Positions 55,435 to 64,000 are shown, numbered from the stretch's first letter. The stretch is 64,000 nt of DNA from Arenimonas soli (GCF_014643775.1 NZ_BMKC01000003.1:124350-188349); one strand, 5' to 3'. Notes: generated from the sequence alone by a model not told the origin. A program made the numbers and translations.

Positions 55435-56561
55435 AGCCGGCGCTGCCGGCCACCGCCGGTGAAGACCGCCAGGCCTGGCGCCTGGCCCAGGTGGTGCACG
55501 ACACCTACGAACGTTCGAAGCTGGCGGGTTTCCTGTACCTGTTCGGCTGGGCGGTGGTGGCCTGGCTGGCCGGCGCGCAGCTGTTCGCGCCGCTGCCCAC
55601 GCTGGTGATGGCCATGGTCTTCCTGGTGCTGGGCGTGTCGCGCCTCTTGATGCGGCCACCGCCGGCCGAAGACGCCGTCGCCAACCGCCGCTGGCTGAAG
55701 CGTTATGCGCTGGTGTTGCCGCTGGCGCCGCTGGCCTGGTCGGGCGTGCAGGGCTGGATGCTGCTCGACCCGCGCTTTGGCGGCGAGGTGCGCATGGTGT
55801 CGCTGATCGCCACCATCGGCTACGCCACCGTATTCGTGAACGTCTACACGACGGTGCGCACCTTCGCCGTGGTCGGTGCCACCGCGCTGTTCCTGCCGAC
55901 CCTGGTGATCCTGTGGCTGGACATGGACCAGCGCGCGCTGGCGGTGGCCATGACCTTCTACGCCGTGTACCTGGTGGGGGCGCTGCTGCGCACGCACGCC
56001 GAATACCGGCGCCGGCTGGACCTGGACATGGCCCTGCGCGAACAGCGCGACCTGTATGAAGGACTCAGCCGCACCGACCCGCTGACCGGCCTGTGCAACC
56101 GCCGCCATTTCAGCGAACGCCTCGATGCCCTGGCGACCCGGGCGCACCAGGACGGCGCCGGCTTTTGCCTGCTGATCCTCGACGTCGACCACTTCAAGCA
56201 CGTCAACGACCGCTATGGCCATGCCGTCGGCGATGCCTGCCTGCAGGCGCTGGCCGACCGCCTGCAGCAGGTGTTCACCCCACCGCAGTGCCTGCTGGCG
56301 CGCCTGGGCGGCGAGGAGTTCGGCGTGCTGATGCAGGCCGGCGAGGACGAGGCCCGGCGCGCCGCCGAACGCCTGCGCGCCAGCCTGGCCGCCTCGCCCC
56401 TGGTGCTCGACGGCCGGCCGATGGGGGTGACCGCCAGCATCGGCCTGGGCCGGTTCGACCCAGACCGGCACGGCGACGCCGACGGCCTCTACCGCGCGGT
56501 GGACAGCGCGCTCTACGCCGCCAAGGACGCCGGTCGCGACCGCATCGCCGCCGACGCCTGA
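55422..56561 (+). CDS. Membrane diguanylate cyclase (GGDEF), no I-site
   Basis: 379 residues from ATG 55422, overlapping the YiiX-like gene. The N-terminal 200 residues hold five or six membrane helices; the C-terminal GGDEF domain has GGEEF. The residues five before it are PPQC, so the RxxD inhibitory site is missing, unlike in the cyclases at 14360 and 33164. It should produce c-di-GMP without this feedback. The linker is a short coiled coil (LREQRDLYEGLS). Confidence 0.9.
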   Translation: MEGLKPALPATAGEDRQAWRLAQVVHDTYERSKLAGFLYLFGWAVVAWLAGAQLFAPLPTLVMAMVFLVLGVSRLLMRPPPAEDAVANRRWLKRYALVLPLAPLAWSGVQGWMLLDPRFGGEVRMVSLIATIGYATVFVNVYTTVRTFAVVGATALFLPTLVILWLDMDQRALAVAMTFYAVYLVGALLRTHAEYRRRLDLDMALREQRDLYEGLSRTDPLTGLCNRRHFSERLDALATRAHQDGAGFCLLILDVDHFKHVNDRYGHAVGDACLQALADRLQQVFTPPQCLLARLGGEEFGVLMQAGEDEARRAAERLRASLAASPLVLDGRPMGVTASIGLGRFDPDRHGDADGLYRAVDSALYAAKDAGRDRIAADA

Positions 56562-56608
56562 ACCCTGCGGGTTAGACTTGCCGCCCTGCCGCCGCCCCCG
56601 CTGACGTC

Positions 56609-57637
56609 GTGATTCCCGATCCCGCGCTCGAAACCCTGTTGCTGCCCCTGGCCTCCGGCGCGCTGGCATGGCCGGCGCCGGGCGACTGCCTGTTCCTACG
56701 TGCGCGCACGGGCCCGGCGCTGAACGCGGCGCGCCGGCACCGGCCGGTGTGCGAACAGGGCTTCAAACCCTGGGCGGACGCGCTGGACAAGGACGGGTTC
56801 GCGGTCTCGGAATCCAACACCGGCCGCTTCGGGCTGGTGATGCTGCTGGCGCCGCGCCAGCGCGACGAATCCCGGGCGCTGCTGGCGCGCGCCATCCACC
56901 AGGCCGGCCACGGCGGCGTGGTGCTGGCCTGCGCGGCCAACAAGGAAGGCGCACGTTCGATGCAGGACGACCTCGAGCGCCTGGCCGGTTCGGTGCACGT
57001 GCTGGGCAAGCACCATTGCCGCGCCGTCTGGACCGCGCCACTGGGCGACGGGGTGGACAGCGCACTGCTGGCCCAGTGGCGTGAACTCGATGCGCCGCGA
57101 CCGATCCTCGATGGCCGCTTCCAGAGCCGGCCGGGCCTGTTCGCCTGGGACCGCATCGACGCCGCCTCGGCGCTGCTGGCGGCCAACCTGCCCACCGACC
57201 TGGCGGGCGAAGGCGCCGACCTGGGCGCCGGCTGGGGTTACCTGGCCGCGGAGGTGATCGATCGCTGCCTCGGCGTCACCGCGCTCGACCTGTACGAAGC
57301 CGAGGCCCGCGCGCTGGCGCTGGCGCGCCTGAACCTGGCGGGCCGGCGCTTCACGCCCGGCCTGCACTGGCATGACGTCACCGCCGGCCTGTCGCGGCGC
57401 TATGACTTCATCGTGTCCAATCCGCCCTTCCACCAGGGGCGCGCCGACCAGCCCGAACTGGGCCAGGCCTTCATCCGCGTCGCGGCCCAGGCGCTGCGGC
57501 CCGGCGGCCGCCTGTGCCTGGTGGCCAACCGCCACCTGCCCTACGAACAGGCGCTGGCGCGTGGCTTCGGCGAGGTCCGCAAGCTCGCCGACGCCGGCGG
57601 TTTCAAGGTCATCCACGCGGTGAAGGCGGGCGCATGA
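56609..57637 (+). CDS. rsmC: 16S rRNA (guanine1207-N2)-methyltransferase
   Basis: 342 residues starting at GTG 56609. Two tandem Rossmann-like methyltransferase domains, as in RsmC: the N-terminal one is degenerate and the C-terminal one has ADLGAGWGYLA and catalytic SNPPFH. It methylates G1207 of 16S rRNA in the cytosol. ATGA overlap with the pseudouridine synthase makes an rRNA-modification pair. Confidence 0.9.
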   Translation: MIPDPALETLLLPLASGALAWPAPGDCLFLRARTGPALNAARRHRPVCEQGFKPWADALDKDGFAVSESNTGRFGLVMLLAPRQRDESRALLARAIHQAGHGGVVLACAANKEGARSMQDDLERLAGSVHVLGKHHCRAVWTAPLGDGVDSALLAQWRELDAPRPILDGRFQSRPGLFAWDRIDAASALLAANLPTDLAGEGADLGAGWGYLAAEVIDRCLGVTALDLYEAEARALALARLNLAGRRFTPGLHWHDVTAGLSRRYDFIVSNPPFHQGRADQPELGQAFIRVAAQALRPGGRLCLVANRHLPYEQALARGFGEVRKLADAGGFKVIHAVKAGA

Positions 57638-58341
57638 AACTGGTCAAGCTGATCGCCAACCTCGGGTATGGCAGCCGCAAGCAGGTGGCGCTGATGTTCC
57701 GCGAGGGCCGCATCACCGACGCCGCCGGCGAGGTGCTGTACGCCGATGACGCCGTCGGGCACGCCGACGTGCGCGTCGACGGCGAGCCGCTGGATCCGCC
57801 GCAGGGCCTGCTGCTGTTGCTGCACAAGCCGGTGGGCTACACCTGTTCGACCAAGGATCCGGGGCGGGTGGTCTACGACCTGCTGCCGCCGCGCTTCCGG
57901 CTGCGCAATCCGTCCCTGTCCACGGTCGGGCGGCTAGACCGCGATACCTCGGGCCTGCTGCTGATGACCGACGACGGCGCCCTGCTGCACCGGATCACCT
58001 CGCCCAAGGCGATGCTGCCCAAGATCTATGAAGCGGCGCTGGCGGAGGACCTGCGCGGCGACGAGGCCGCGATATTCGCCAGCGGCACGCTGATGCTGGA
58101 GTCGGAAAAAACGCCGCTGGCGCCCGCCGGACTCGAGGTGCTGGAACCGCGCCGCGCCCAGGTCACCCTGGTCGAAGGCCGCTACCACCAGATCCGCCGC
58201 ATGTTCGCCGCCGTCGGCAACCACGTGCACAGCCTGCATCGCCACCGGCTGGGCGGGCTGGGCCTCGATGGCCTGGCGCCCGGCGAATGGCGGCTGCTTG
58301 GCGACGCCGACCGCGCCAGGCTCTTCGACACCACCCTCTAG
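57634..58341 (+). CDS. rsuA: 16S rRNA pseudouridine synthase (RsuA type)
   Basis: 235 residues: N-terminal S4 RNA-binding domain (KLIANLGYGSRKQVALMF) and catalytic domain with Asp in GRLDRDTSGLLL and LHKPVGYTCS. It forms pseudouridine 516 in 16S rRNA if orthologous to RsuA; the RluB/E/F subfamily cannot be fully excluded. Overlaps rsmC and converges with yajQ. Confidence 0.85.
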   Translation: MKLVKLIANLGYGSRKQVALMFREGRITDAAGEVLYADDAVGHADVRVDGEPLDPPQGLLLLLHKPVGYTCSTKDPGRVVYDLLPPRFRLRNPSLSTVGRLDRDTSGLLLMTDDGALLHRITSPKAMLPKIYEAALAEDLRGDEAAIFASGTLMLESEKTPLAPAGLEVLEPRRAQVTLVEGRYHQIRRMFAAVGNHVHSLHRHRLGGLGLDGLAPGEWRLLGDADRARLFDTTL

Positions 58342-58371
58342 GAACGCCTTCTGGCGCTCCTGCAGGCTTCT

Positions 58372-58854
58372 TCAGTCGCGGAAGTTGTCGAACTGCAGCG
58401 GGATTTCCAGGTCCGACTTCTTCAGCAGCGCCATCGCGTCCTGCAGGTCGTCGCGCTTCTTTCCCGACACGCGCAGCTTGTCGCCGTTGATCTGCGCCTC
58501 GACCTTGATCTTGGCTTCCTTGAGCGTGGCGACGATCTTCTTGGCCAGTTTCTGCTCGATGCCCTGCTTTACGGTGATCTTCTGGCGCGCCTGGGCCAGG
58601 TTGATCTCGGGCTCGCCCACGTCCAGGCAGCGGATGTCGATGCCGCGGGCGATCAGCCGCGCGCGCAGGATATCGAGCATCTGCTTTAGCTGGAAATCGC
58701 TCGGTGCCTTCTGCGTGACCACGAAGCCATCGAGCTCGAAACTGGCGTCCTGGCCCTTGAAATCGAAGCGGTTGCCGAGTTCGCGGTTGGCGGTGTCCAC
58801 GGCATTGGTCAATTCATGTTTGTCCACTTCGGACACGACGTCGAACGATGGCAT
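58372..58854 (-). CDS. yajQ: YajQ-family nucleotide-binding protein
   Basis: 160 residues, full family length. Start PSFDVVSEVDKHELTNAVDTANRE and the repeats of two ferredoxin-like domains are typical. In Xanthomonas the YajQ protein binds c-di-GMP and acts with a LysR-type regulator. This is a plausible effector for the cyclases in the window. Start is ATG 58854; longer frames cover the divergent promoter region. Confidence 0.95.
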   Translation of the reverse strand: MPSFDVVSEVDKHELTNAVDTANRELGNRFDFKGQDASFELDGFVVTQKAPSDFQLKQMLDILRARLIARGIDIRCLDVGEPEINLAQARQKITVKQGIEQKLAKKIVATLKEAKIKVEAQINGDKLRVSGKKRDDLQDAMALLKKSDLEIPLQFDNFRD

Positions 58855-59039
58855 GGGGCCTCCCGGTTGGTTTTCGGCCATTCTAGCCGAGCCGGCGCGG
58901 TGTTCATCGGGCTGAACGAGTGACTGGCCTTCACGCCGGGCGAACGGCGGATTCAAGGGCAATTCAGCGCCGCGAACACAATCATTCGCCCCGTGGACGG
59001 CCCAGGCCGCCCGCGCTCCGTAGCCCGAGGGATCCCAAG

Positions 59040-59720
59040 ATGAAAAGAGTACTGATGGTTTCGATGGCCGTCCTGCTGGCCGGTGCCACGGTGATGCCGG
59101 CGGTTGCACAGGATGTGCGGGCCCGCGTCGTCGCCGGCGCGTCCGCCCAGGACAACAAGGGCCCCGTGCGGGTCGATCGCCGCGAAGACCGTCGCGACGA
59201 CCGCCGCGGGAACCGCGACGATCGCCGGGATGACCGCCGCGACTGGCGTGCCGATCGCCGCGACGATCGCAACGACCGGCGTGACGGCCGCCGCGACGAC
59301 CGCAACCACCGCCGGGACGACCGCCGCGACGACCGCCGTGACTGGCGCCACGACAACCGCAACGACCCGCGCTACGTCCGCCAGGGTCGCCACGACAACC
59401 GCAACTACGTGCGCCACGACAACCGTCACTACGTGCGTCACGACGACCGCCGCTGGCGCGGTTACCAGTGGCGCCCCGAGCACCGTTTCCGTGCCCCGGC
59501 GCGCTACGTCTACCCGTCGGGCCACCGCTACGTGCGCTGGGGCGTCGGCCACCGCATGCCGCCGGCCTACTACGGTCGCCCGTATTACGTGGACTACAAC
59601 CGCTACCGCCTGCCGCCGCCGCCCTACGGCCACCGCTGGGTCCGTTCCGACCGCGACGTGGTGCTCGTAGCCCTGGCCACCGGCCTGGTGCTGGACGTGC
59701 TTTACGACCTGTACTACTGA
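59040..59720 (+). CDS. RcnB-like secreted protein with Arg/Asp-rich repeat
   Basis: 226 residues. The signal peptide ends at AVA-Q (about 23). Residues 45-145 are a long low-complexity run of DDRRDDRRD-type repeats turning to Asn/His-rich RHDNRNYVRHDNRHYVRHD. A C-terminal RcnB-like domain (GYQWRPEHRFRAP, VRSDRDVVLVALATGLVLDVLY) follows. RcnB proteins are periplasmic and linked to Ni/Co homeostasis; the highly charged repeat may bind metal or the envelope. It is a single-gene unit with a terminator. Confidence 0.88.
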   Translation: MKRVLMVSMAVLLAGATVMPAVAQDVRARVVAGASAQDNKGPVRVDRREDRRDDRRGNRDDRRDDRRDWRADRRDDRNDRRDGRRDDRNHRRDDRRDDRRDWRHDNRNDPRYVRQGRHDNRNYVRHDNRHYVRHDDRRWRGYQWRPEHRFRAPARYVYPSGHRYVRWGVGHRMPPAYYGRPYYVDYNRYRLPPPPYGHRWVRSDRDVVLVALATGLVLDVLYDLYY

Positions 59721-59746
59721 CCGCAACCGCGAGTGCGTGACCCCGA

Positions 59747-59773
59747 GGGGCCGGCCATGCCGGCCCCTTTCTT
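59747..59773 (+). terminator. Rho-independent terminator after the RcnB-like gene
   Basis: Perfect 9-bp stem GGGGCCGGC (59747-59755), loop CAT, GCCGGCCCC (59759-59767), followed by TTTCTTG. Confidence 0.85.
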
Positions 59774-59920
59774 GTTCATGCACTTTGACGAACGCTGACC
59801 GATGCAACCCGTGTAACGAATAATCAACTTTGGCTTCAGTGAATGTTCGTGGGCGCGCCGCCAGGGTAGGTGCCGAAGCCCCCCGGCTTCATTCCCCCCG
59901 TGTAGGAGAAGGAGATCCCC

Positions 59921-60238
59921 ATGAGCAAGTTCGCCACCCCTGCTTCGCTGTTCTGCGCCGTCGCCCTGGCGCTGTCCGCTTCGGCTTCGGCCCAGGAAAT
60001 GGTGCCGCCGACCGACCCGGTCCCCGACCCGGCCCTGCAGGCCGAGCTCAATGCCGACCCGGGTTTCGACGAGCTGGACAAGGACATGGACGGCTTCATC
60101 AGCAAGGAAGACCTGCCGCCCGAGCACTCGCTGGCCCTGGAGTTCGCCGCGGCCGACAGCAACCGCGATTCGCGCCTGGACCGCGTCGAGTTCGACGCCT
60201 ACGTCGATGAGCCGGAAGAGGAAGAGGCCGAGGAATGA
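59921..60238 (+). CDS. Small secreted EF-hand protein
   Basis: 105 residues. The signal peptide ends at ASA-Q (about 25). Two EF-hand loops are readable: DKDMDGFISKED (about 53-64) and DSNRDSRLDRVE (about 79-90), with the acidic positions 1, 3, 5 and 12 largely conserved. It ends in an acidic EEEEAEE tail. It should bind calcium in the periplasm. GGAGAAGGAG lies before the start; a terminator follows. Confidence 0.9.
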   Translation: MSKFATPASLFCAVALALSASASAQEMVPPTDPVPDPALQAELNADPGFDELDKDMDGFISKEDLPPEHSLALEFAAADSNRDSRLDRVEFDAYVDEPEEEEAEE

Positions 60239-60268
60239 TCCCCGGCACGTGATCCAGGGACGGATCGG

Positions 60269-60299
60269 ACGGGCGGCCGCGAGGCCGCCCGTCTTGTTT
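60269..60299 (+). terminator. Rho-independent terminator after the EF-hand gene
   Basis: Perfect 10-bp stem ACGGGCGGCC (60269-60278), loop GCGA, GGCCGCCCGT (60283-60292), then CTTGTTT. It directly abuts the convergent DNA polymerase IV stop. Confidence 0.85.
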
Positions 60300-61393
60300 C
60301 AGTCGCCGGCGCCCTGGTCGCCGTCGAACAGGCCCGGCTGCGGCGGCGCTTCGTCATGGCCGCGGAAGCTGGCAAGCCCCACGCCCACCAGCCGGTAGCG
60401 CGTGTGCGCCGGCAGGTCCACGCGCTGGCGCAGCTCCAGCGCGAGCGCCGTGAACTCCTCCAGCGTGCCCGGCATCACGGCCGGCGTCAGGCTGCGGGTG
60501 AGGATGCGGAAATCCGCCGTCTTGAGCTTGAGCACGATGGTGCGCGGGCTGCGCTGCGTTTCGCGGCGGGCCGCCGCCCAGGCCTTGGCGGCCAGGCGCA
60601 CGATGGCGTCGCCGGTGTGTTCCAGGGGCAGGTCGGTTTCGAAGGTGTCCTCGGCCGACACCTGGGTGGTGGCGCGCTCGCTCTGCACCGGGTGTTCGTC
60701 GATGCCCTGCGACAGCTCGTGCAGGCGCCGTCCCCAGCGCCCGAACCGCGCTTCCAGGCCATCGCCGCCAAAACCGCGCAGCTGGCCGACCGTGCGGATG
60801 CCCAGCGCCGCCAGCTTGCCTTCCATCACCTTGCCCACGCCCGGGATCTTGCCTACCGGCAGCGGCGCCAGGAAGTCGGCCACCATGGCCGGCTTGACCA
60901 CGTAGATGCCGTCGGGCTTGCGCCAGTCGCTGGCGATCTTGGCCAGGAACTTGTTGGGTGCGACGCCGGCCGAGGCCGTCAGCGCGGTTTCCTCGCGGAT
61001 CTGGGCGCGCACGGATTCGGCCACCGCGGTCGCGCTGGCCAGGCCGAGCTTGTTGTGCGTGACGTCCAGGTAGGCCTCGTCCAGCGACAGCGGTTCGACC
61101 AGGTCGGTATGCCGCGCGAAGATCTCCCGCACCTGCCGCGACACCGCCTTGTAGCGCACGAAGTCGGGCGGCACGAACACCGCCTGCGGGCACAGCTTTT
61201 CCGCCCGCAGCGCCGGCATCGCCGAGCGCACGCCGAACTTGCGCGCCTCGTAGCTGGCCGCGCACACCACCGAGCGCGCCCCGCGCCAGGCCACCACCAC
61301 CGGTTTCCCGCGCAGCGCCGGATCGTCGCGCTGTTCCACCGACGCGTAGAAGGCGTCCATGTCCACGTGCACGATCTTGCGGGGCGATGTCAT
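60299..61393 (-). CDS. dinB: DNA polymerase IV (Y-family)
   Basis: 364 residues from ATG 61393. Catalytic acidic residues are in HVDMDAFYASVE and SLDEAYLDV. Finger, thumb and little-finger domains are complete, and the C-terminal QPGLFDG is a beta-clamp binding motif (QxxLF). It carries out translesion synthesis. No LexA box was recognised upstream. It overlaps the promoter of the divergent cytochrome gene. Confidence 0.95.
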   Translation of the reverse strand: MTSPRKIVHVDMDAFYASVEQRDDPALRGKPVVVAWRGARSVVCAASYEARKFGVRSAMPALRAEKLCPQAVFVPPDFVRYKAVSRQVREIFARHTDLVEPLSLDEAYLDVTHNKLGLASATAVAESVRAQIREETALTASAGVAPNKFLAKIASDWRKPDGIYVVKPAMVADFLAPLPVGKIPGVGKVMEGKLAALGIRTVGQLRGFGGDGLEARFGRWGRRLHELSQGIDEHPVQSERATTQVSAEDTFETDLPLEHTGDAIVRLAAKAWAAARRETQRSPRTIVLKLKTADFRILTRSLTPAVMPGTLEEFTALALELRQRVDLPAHTRYRLVGVGLASFRGHDEAPPQPGLFDGDQGAGD

Positions 61394-61455
61394 GGCGGCA
61401 TTGTCGCGCAGCGCGTGCATGGCCGCTTTGGCCCGGGTCCGCCGTTGCACTGGGC

Positions 61456-62301
61456 ATGGGTAAGACACGCCGCTGGTTCCGGTGGCTGGCCTGGACAGCC
61501 GTCGTGCTGGCCGGCCTGGGTGGGCTGGCCTGGGGTGGCGTTTTCCTGGCCACCGAAAGGGAGCTGGTGGTGCCGCCCCTGCTGACGGCCGCCCCGGTGC
61601 GCCTGCCTGCGGGTGACGTCGCGGAAGGCGAGCGCCTGGCCCGCGTGCTGGGCTGTCGGGGCTGCCATGGCCCCGATCTGGGAGGACGCGTTTTCGTCGA
61701 GATTCCCCATGTTGCGCGCCTGGTGGCGCCCAACCTCACCCAGGTGCGCGCCCGCTACGACGACCGCGCCTTCGTCCGGCTGATGCGGTCGGGTGCCAAG
61801 GCCAACGGCCGCCTGGCCCTGGTGATGCCTTCCAAGGCGTTCCAGCGTCTGCGCGACGACCAGCTGTCGCATCTGCTGGCCTACCTGCGCGCCGTCCCGC
61901 CCGTGGCCCACGAGCTGCCGCCCACCCGGATCCAGCTCATGGCCCGCGTCGGCATGCTGACCGGCCACTACAAGCTCGATGACTTCCGCGCCGACAAACC
62001 CGAATCCCCCGCCGTGCTGGCCGACCGGCACGAGGCCGACGCCGGCCGGCACCTGGCCCTGGTGGCCTGTTCGGAGTGCCACGGCATGGACCTGGCTGGA
62101 TTCCCGGAAGAAGGAACGCCCGGCCTGGTGGTGGCCAAGGCCTATGACGAGGCCGAGTTCGCCCGGTTATTGCGCGAGGGCATCACCAAGGCCGGCGGTG
62201 AAAGTGCCAGCGGCATGATGAGCGCCGTGGCGCGCGACCGCTTCTCGGCGCTGAGCGACGAGGAGGTCGCCGCGCTCAAGGCCTTCCTGGACCAGCGCTA
62301 A
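61456..62301 (+). CDS. Dihaem c-type cytochrome, membrane-anchored
   Basis: 281 residues. An N-terminal uncleaved or signal helix (WLAWTAVVLAGLGGLAWGGVFLA, about 10-30) is followed by two haem c sites, CRGCH (about 69) and CSECH (about 201). Each is in a cytochrome c fold, with axial Met candidates such as VMPSKAF and GMMSAVA. It would be an electron carrier in the periplasm. There are no partner oxidoreductase genes nearby. Confidence 0.9.
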   Translation: MGKTRRWFRWLAWTAVVLAGLGGLAWGGVFLATERELVVPPLLTAAPVRLPAGDVAEGERLARVLGCRGCHGPDLGGRVFVEIPHVARLVAPNLTQVRARYDDRAFVRLMRSGAKANGRLALVMPSKAFQRLRDDQLSHLLAYLRAVPPVAHELPPTRIQLMARVGMLTGHYKLDDFRADKPESPAVLADRHEADAGRHLALVACSECHGMDLAGFPEEGTPGLVVAKAYDEAEFARLLREGITKAGGESASGMMSAVARDRFSALSDEEVAALKAFLDQR

Positions 62302-62326
62302 TCCGGTAGCCGGGCTTGCGCGGCAC

Positions 62327-63211
62327 TCACGACGCGGCGCCGAGCCGGTCCTTGAGGGCGGCGCGGTAGCGCCGGCTGCAGGGCAGGGTGCTGCCGTCGT
62401 GCAGGTGGATGCGGGCGTCGCCGGTGTCCAGGGGTTCGATGCTGGCGACGAAGTCCAGGTTCACGATGTGGCTGCGGTGCACGCGCTGGAAGCGGGCCGG
62501 GTCCAGCCGTGCCTCGATCGCCGAGATCGTCGTGCGCAGCGGGTATTCGCGGCCGCGCACGCGCAGGTTCACGTAGTTGCCCGAGGCCTGCAGGGCCTCG
62601 ATGTCGCTGGCGGCGACCAGGAATTCGCGGCCGAGCTTTCGCACCAGGAAACGCTCGGGTCGTTCGACCGGCTCCTCGGGCGGTGCATCGTCGGGGGCAT
62701 CGAGCAACCGGGCCTCGCCCTGCAGCCGGCGGATCACGAAGCGGTAGGCTTCCATCAGCAGCACCATTCCGGCATAGGTGCGGATGTCCTTGAGGTATTC
62801 GTAAAGCAGCTGCCGGCCCCAGGGCCCGAAGTCGTAGCTTTCGCCGGCCGAGGCATAGACGGCCCAACGCAGGGCCACCATGCCCAGCACGTGCAGCGCG
62901 CAGAAGGCCAGGCTGCCCGCGGCATGCGCGACCAGCGCCCGCCGCCAGTCCTCGAGCACCAGCGGGAAGCGCCGGCTGTACCAGGCCACCGCCGGCACCA
63001 GGGCCAGGAAGACCAGGTTGCTCGACCATTCCCAGATCGCCGGCTCCATGGGGTGGTGGGCGATGCCGGCCCGGCGCAGCTCCATGCCCACGGTGAGGGT
63101 GTTGGCGGTGGCGCTGATGACGACCACGCCGATCCAGTAGCCCCATTCCAGCCAGCGGCGGTGGGGCAGGTAGCGCTCGAAGGCGCTGCGGGGCTTGGAC
63201 GGCGCTGGCAT
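62327..63211 (-). CDS. Membrane LytTR-type DNA-binding regulator
   Basis: 294 residues. Four hydrophobic helices lie in residues 20-165 in an uncharacterised membrane domain; a linker and a LytTR DNA-binding domain (about 190-290, FLVRKLGREFLVAASDIEAL ... RVHRSHIVNLDFVASIE) follow. It would sense a membrane-linked signal and bind DNA directly from the membrane. There is no kinase gene beside it. It is divergent from the acyltransferase gene (150 bases apart), a probable target. Confidence 0.88.
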   Translation of the reverse strand: MPAPSKPRSAFERYLPHRRWLEWGYWIGVVVISATANTLTVGMELRRAGIAHHPMEPAIWEWSSNLVFLALVPAVAWYSRRFPLVLEDWRRALVAHAAGSLAFCALHVLGMVALRWAVYASAGESYDFGPWGRQLLYEYLKDIRTYAGMVLLMEAYRFVIRRLQGEARLLDAPDDAPPEEPVERPERFLVRKLGREFLVAASDIEALQASGNYVNLRVRGREYPLRTTISAIEARLDPARFQRVHRSHIVNLDFVASIEPLDTGDARIHLHDGSTLPCSRRYRAALKDRLGAAS

Positions 63212-63361
63212 CGGCGCATTCTAAGCGGCGGGCGCCGCAATCGTGCCCCGGTTCGTCCCGGGATTCCGCGATTGGTCCCCGGGCGGCCGCCACCGGTCAC
63301 CCTGCGATGGCGGGCCGGCCGGCCCGCGGCGAGGCTGCGCGTACCTTCCCGGGAGCCCGCC

Positions 63362-64000
63362 ATGCAGCGCCGCCACGACCTCGACGCCCTGCGCGTCCTC
63401 GCCATCCTGTCCCTGATCGCCTACCACTGCGGCATGCTCTACGTGGCCGAGTGGGGCTGGCACATCAAGTCCACCTACCTGCAGGAATGGCTGCAGTGGC
63501 CGATGCTGGCGATGAACCGCTGGCGCATGGCGCTGCTGTTCCTGATCTCGGGCCTGGCCATCGGCCTGTACCAGCCCGAACGGGCGCCGGGGCGCTTCGC
63601 CCTGCTGCGCACCTGGCGGCTGTTCCTGCCCCTGGTTTTCGGCATGCTGGCCATCGTGCCGGTGCAGGCCTACTGCCAGGGCGTCGTGAACGGCACCGTT
63701 GCGCCGGGCTACGGCGCTTTCCTGCTGCGCTATTGGGAGTTCCGGCCCTGGCCGGAAGGGGGCTTCGACGGCGCCGAGTACGGCATCACCTGGAACCACC
63801 TGTGGTACCTGGCCTACCTGTGGATTTACAGCCTGGTGCTGGTCGCGCTGCTGCCCGTGCTGCGTTCGGGGCCGGGCCAGCGGCTGCAGGCGGCGCTGTG
63901 CGGGCTGCGGGGCTGGCGCCTGGTTGTGGTGCCGGCGCTGCCCCTGGTGGCCTACATGAACAGCCTGCTGCCGTACTTCGAATCCACCAACGCGCTGGTC
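63362..64000 (+). CDS. Acyltransferase 3 family membrane protein (3' end outside window)
   Basis: At least 213 residues, cut by the window edge. N terminus RRHDLDALRVLAILSLIAYHC has the catalytic His region of acyltransferase-3 membrane enzymes; at least four membrane helices follow, and NHLWYLAYLWIY is the second conserved block. Members O-acylate polysaccharides or glucans (OpgC-like). AGGAG-like GGAG lies before the start. It is divergent from the LytTR regulator. Confidence 0.85.
   Translation, partial: MQRRHDLDALRVLAILSLIAYHCGMLYVAEWGWHIKSTYLQEWLQWPMLAMNRWRMALLFLISGLAIGLYQPERAPGRFALLRTWRLFLPLVFGMLAIVPVQAYCQGVVNGTVAPGYGAFLLRYWEFRPWPEGGFDGAEYGITWNHLWYLAYLWIYSLVLVALLPVLRSGPGQRLQAALCGLRGWRLVVVPALPLVAYMNSLLPYFESTNALV

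Noticed and set aside
58341-58360. Terminator hairpin between the convergent rsuA and yajQ genes
   Set aside because: Seven of eight paired bases but no T-run on either side.
59176-59420. Tandem repeats that resemble a CRISPR array
   Set aside because: Short, irregular, in-frame repeats coding for Asp/Arg runs in a secreted protein; no spacers and no cas genes.

Overview
The window is very GC-rich, densely packed chromosomal DNA of a Gram-negative bacterium. An L2-like Tat-exported class A beta-lactamase, YajQ, several GGDEF/HD-GYP proteins, Tat-exported TldD-type proteins and a Lys/Ala-tailed HU protein point to the Lysobacterales (Xanthomonadales), probably a Lysobacter/Arenimonas-like genus. 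The genus is inference. I saw no tRNA, rRNA, insertion sequence, prophage or CRISPR array.

Layout. 1-4.0 kb: truncated beta-lactamase, CMD-family protein, an NtrC-type regulator overlapping a lone histidine-kinase dimerisation-like protein, and an unknown gene. 4.2-10 kb: secreted amidohydrolase, Hen1-like RNA methyltransferase, SelO, universal stress protein, exported 2-hydroxyacid dehydrogenase. 10-17.3 kb: RND pump with adaptor, diguanylate cyclase, YadGH-like ABC exporter. 17.4-22.6 kb: GntR/YtrA regulator, ABC ATPase, large membrane protein and S9 peptidase in one operon. 22.6-24.8 kb: FMN reductase, MFS transporter, DUF3297 protein. 24.9-31.3 kb: AlgB-like sigma-54 activator, TspO, hybrid kinase, REC-kinase, lipoprotein and PA2169-type protein, with two excellent sigma-54 promoters. 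31.4-32.8 kb: HU protein, a GNAT and a small secreted protein.

The most interesting region is 33.2-41.3 kb. On the minus strand lie a pepsin-like aspartic protease, a GNAT, a borosin-type alpha-N-methyltransferase, a separate 100-residue precursor and a sensor diguanylate cyclase, closely spaced. This is a split borosin RiPP locus with a candidate maturation protease. Just upstream are a secreted Ala-rich protein, a subtilase and a divergent ECF sigma/anti-sigma operon. Three promoters there share one -35/-10 pattern with an exact 16-bp spacer, which suggests an ECF regulon whose transcript may read into the borosin operon.

41.4-53.7 kb: GAF/HD-GYP phosphodiesterase, then a minus-strand block of MoxR, DUF58, BatA-like, DUF4175, GATase-like and DUF4159 proteins behind a TldD/PmbA-type pair. 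53.8-64 kb: DUF3014 protein, YiiX-like hydrolase, diguanylate cyclase, RsmC, RsuA-type synthase, YajQ, RcnB-like and EF-hand proteins, DNA polymerase IV, dihaem cytochrome c, membrane LytTR protein and the start of an acyltransferase.

Signal transduction dominates: two sigma-54 activators, two kinases, one ECF system, three GGDEF proteins, one HD-GYP protein and a YajQ effector. Several convergent pairs overlap by a shared CTAG or CTAA stop.
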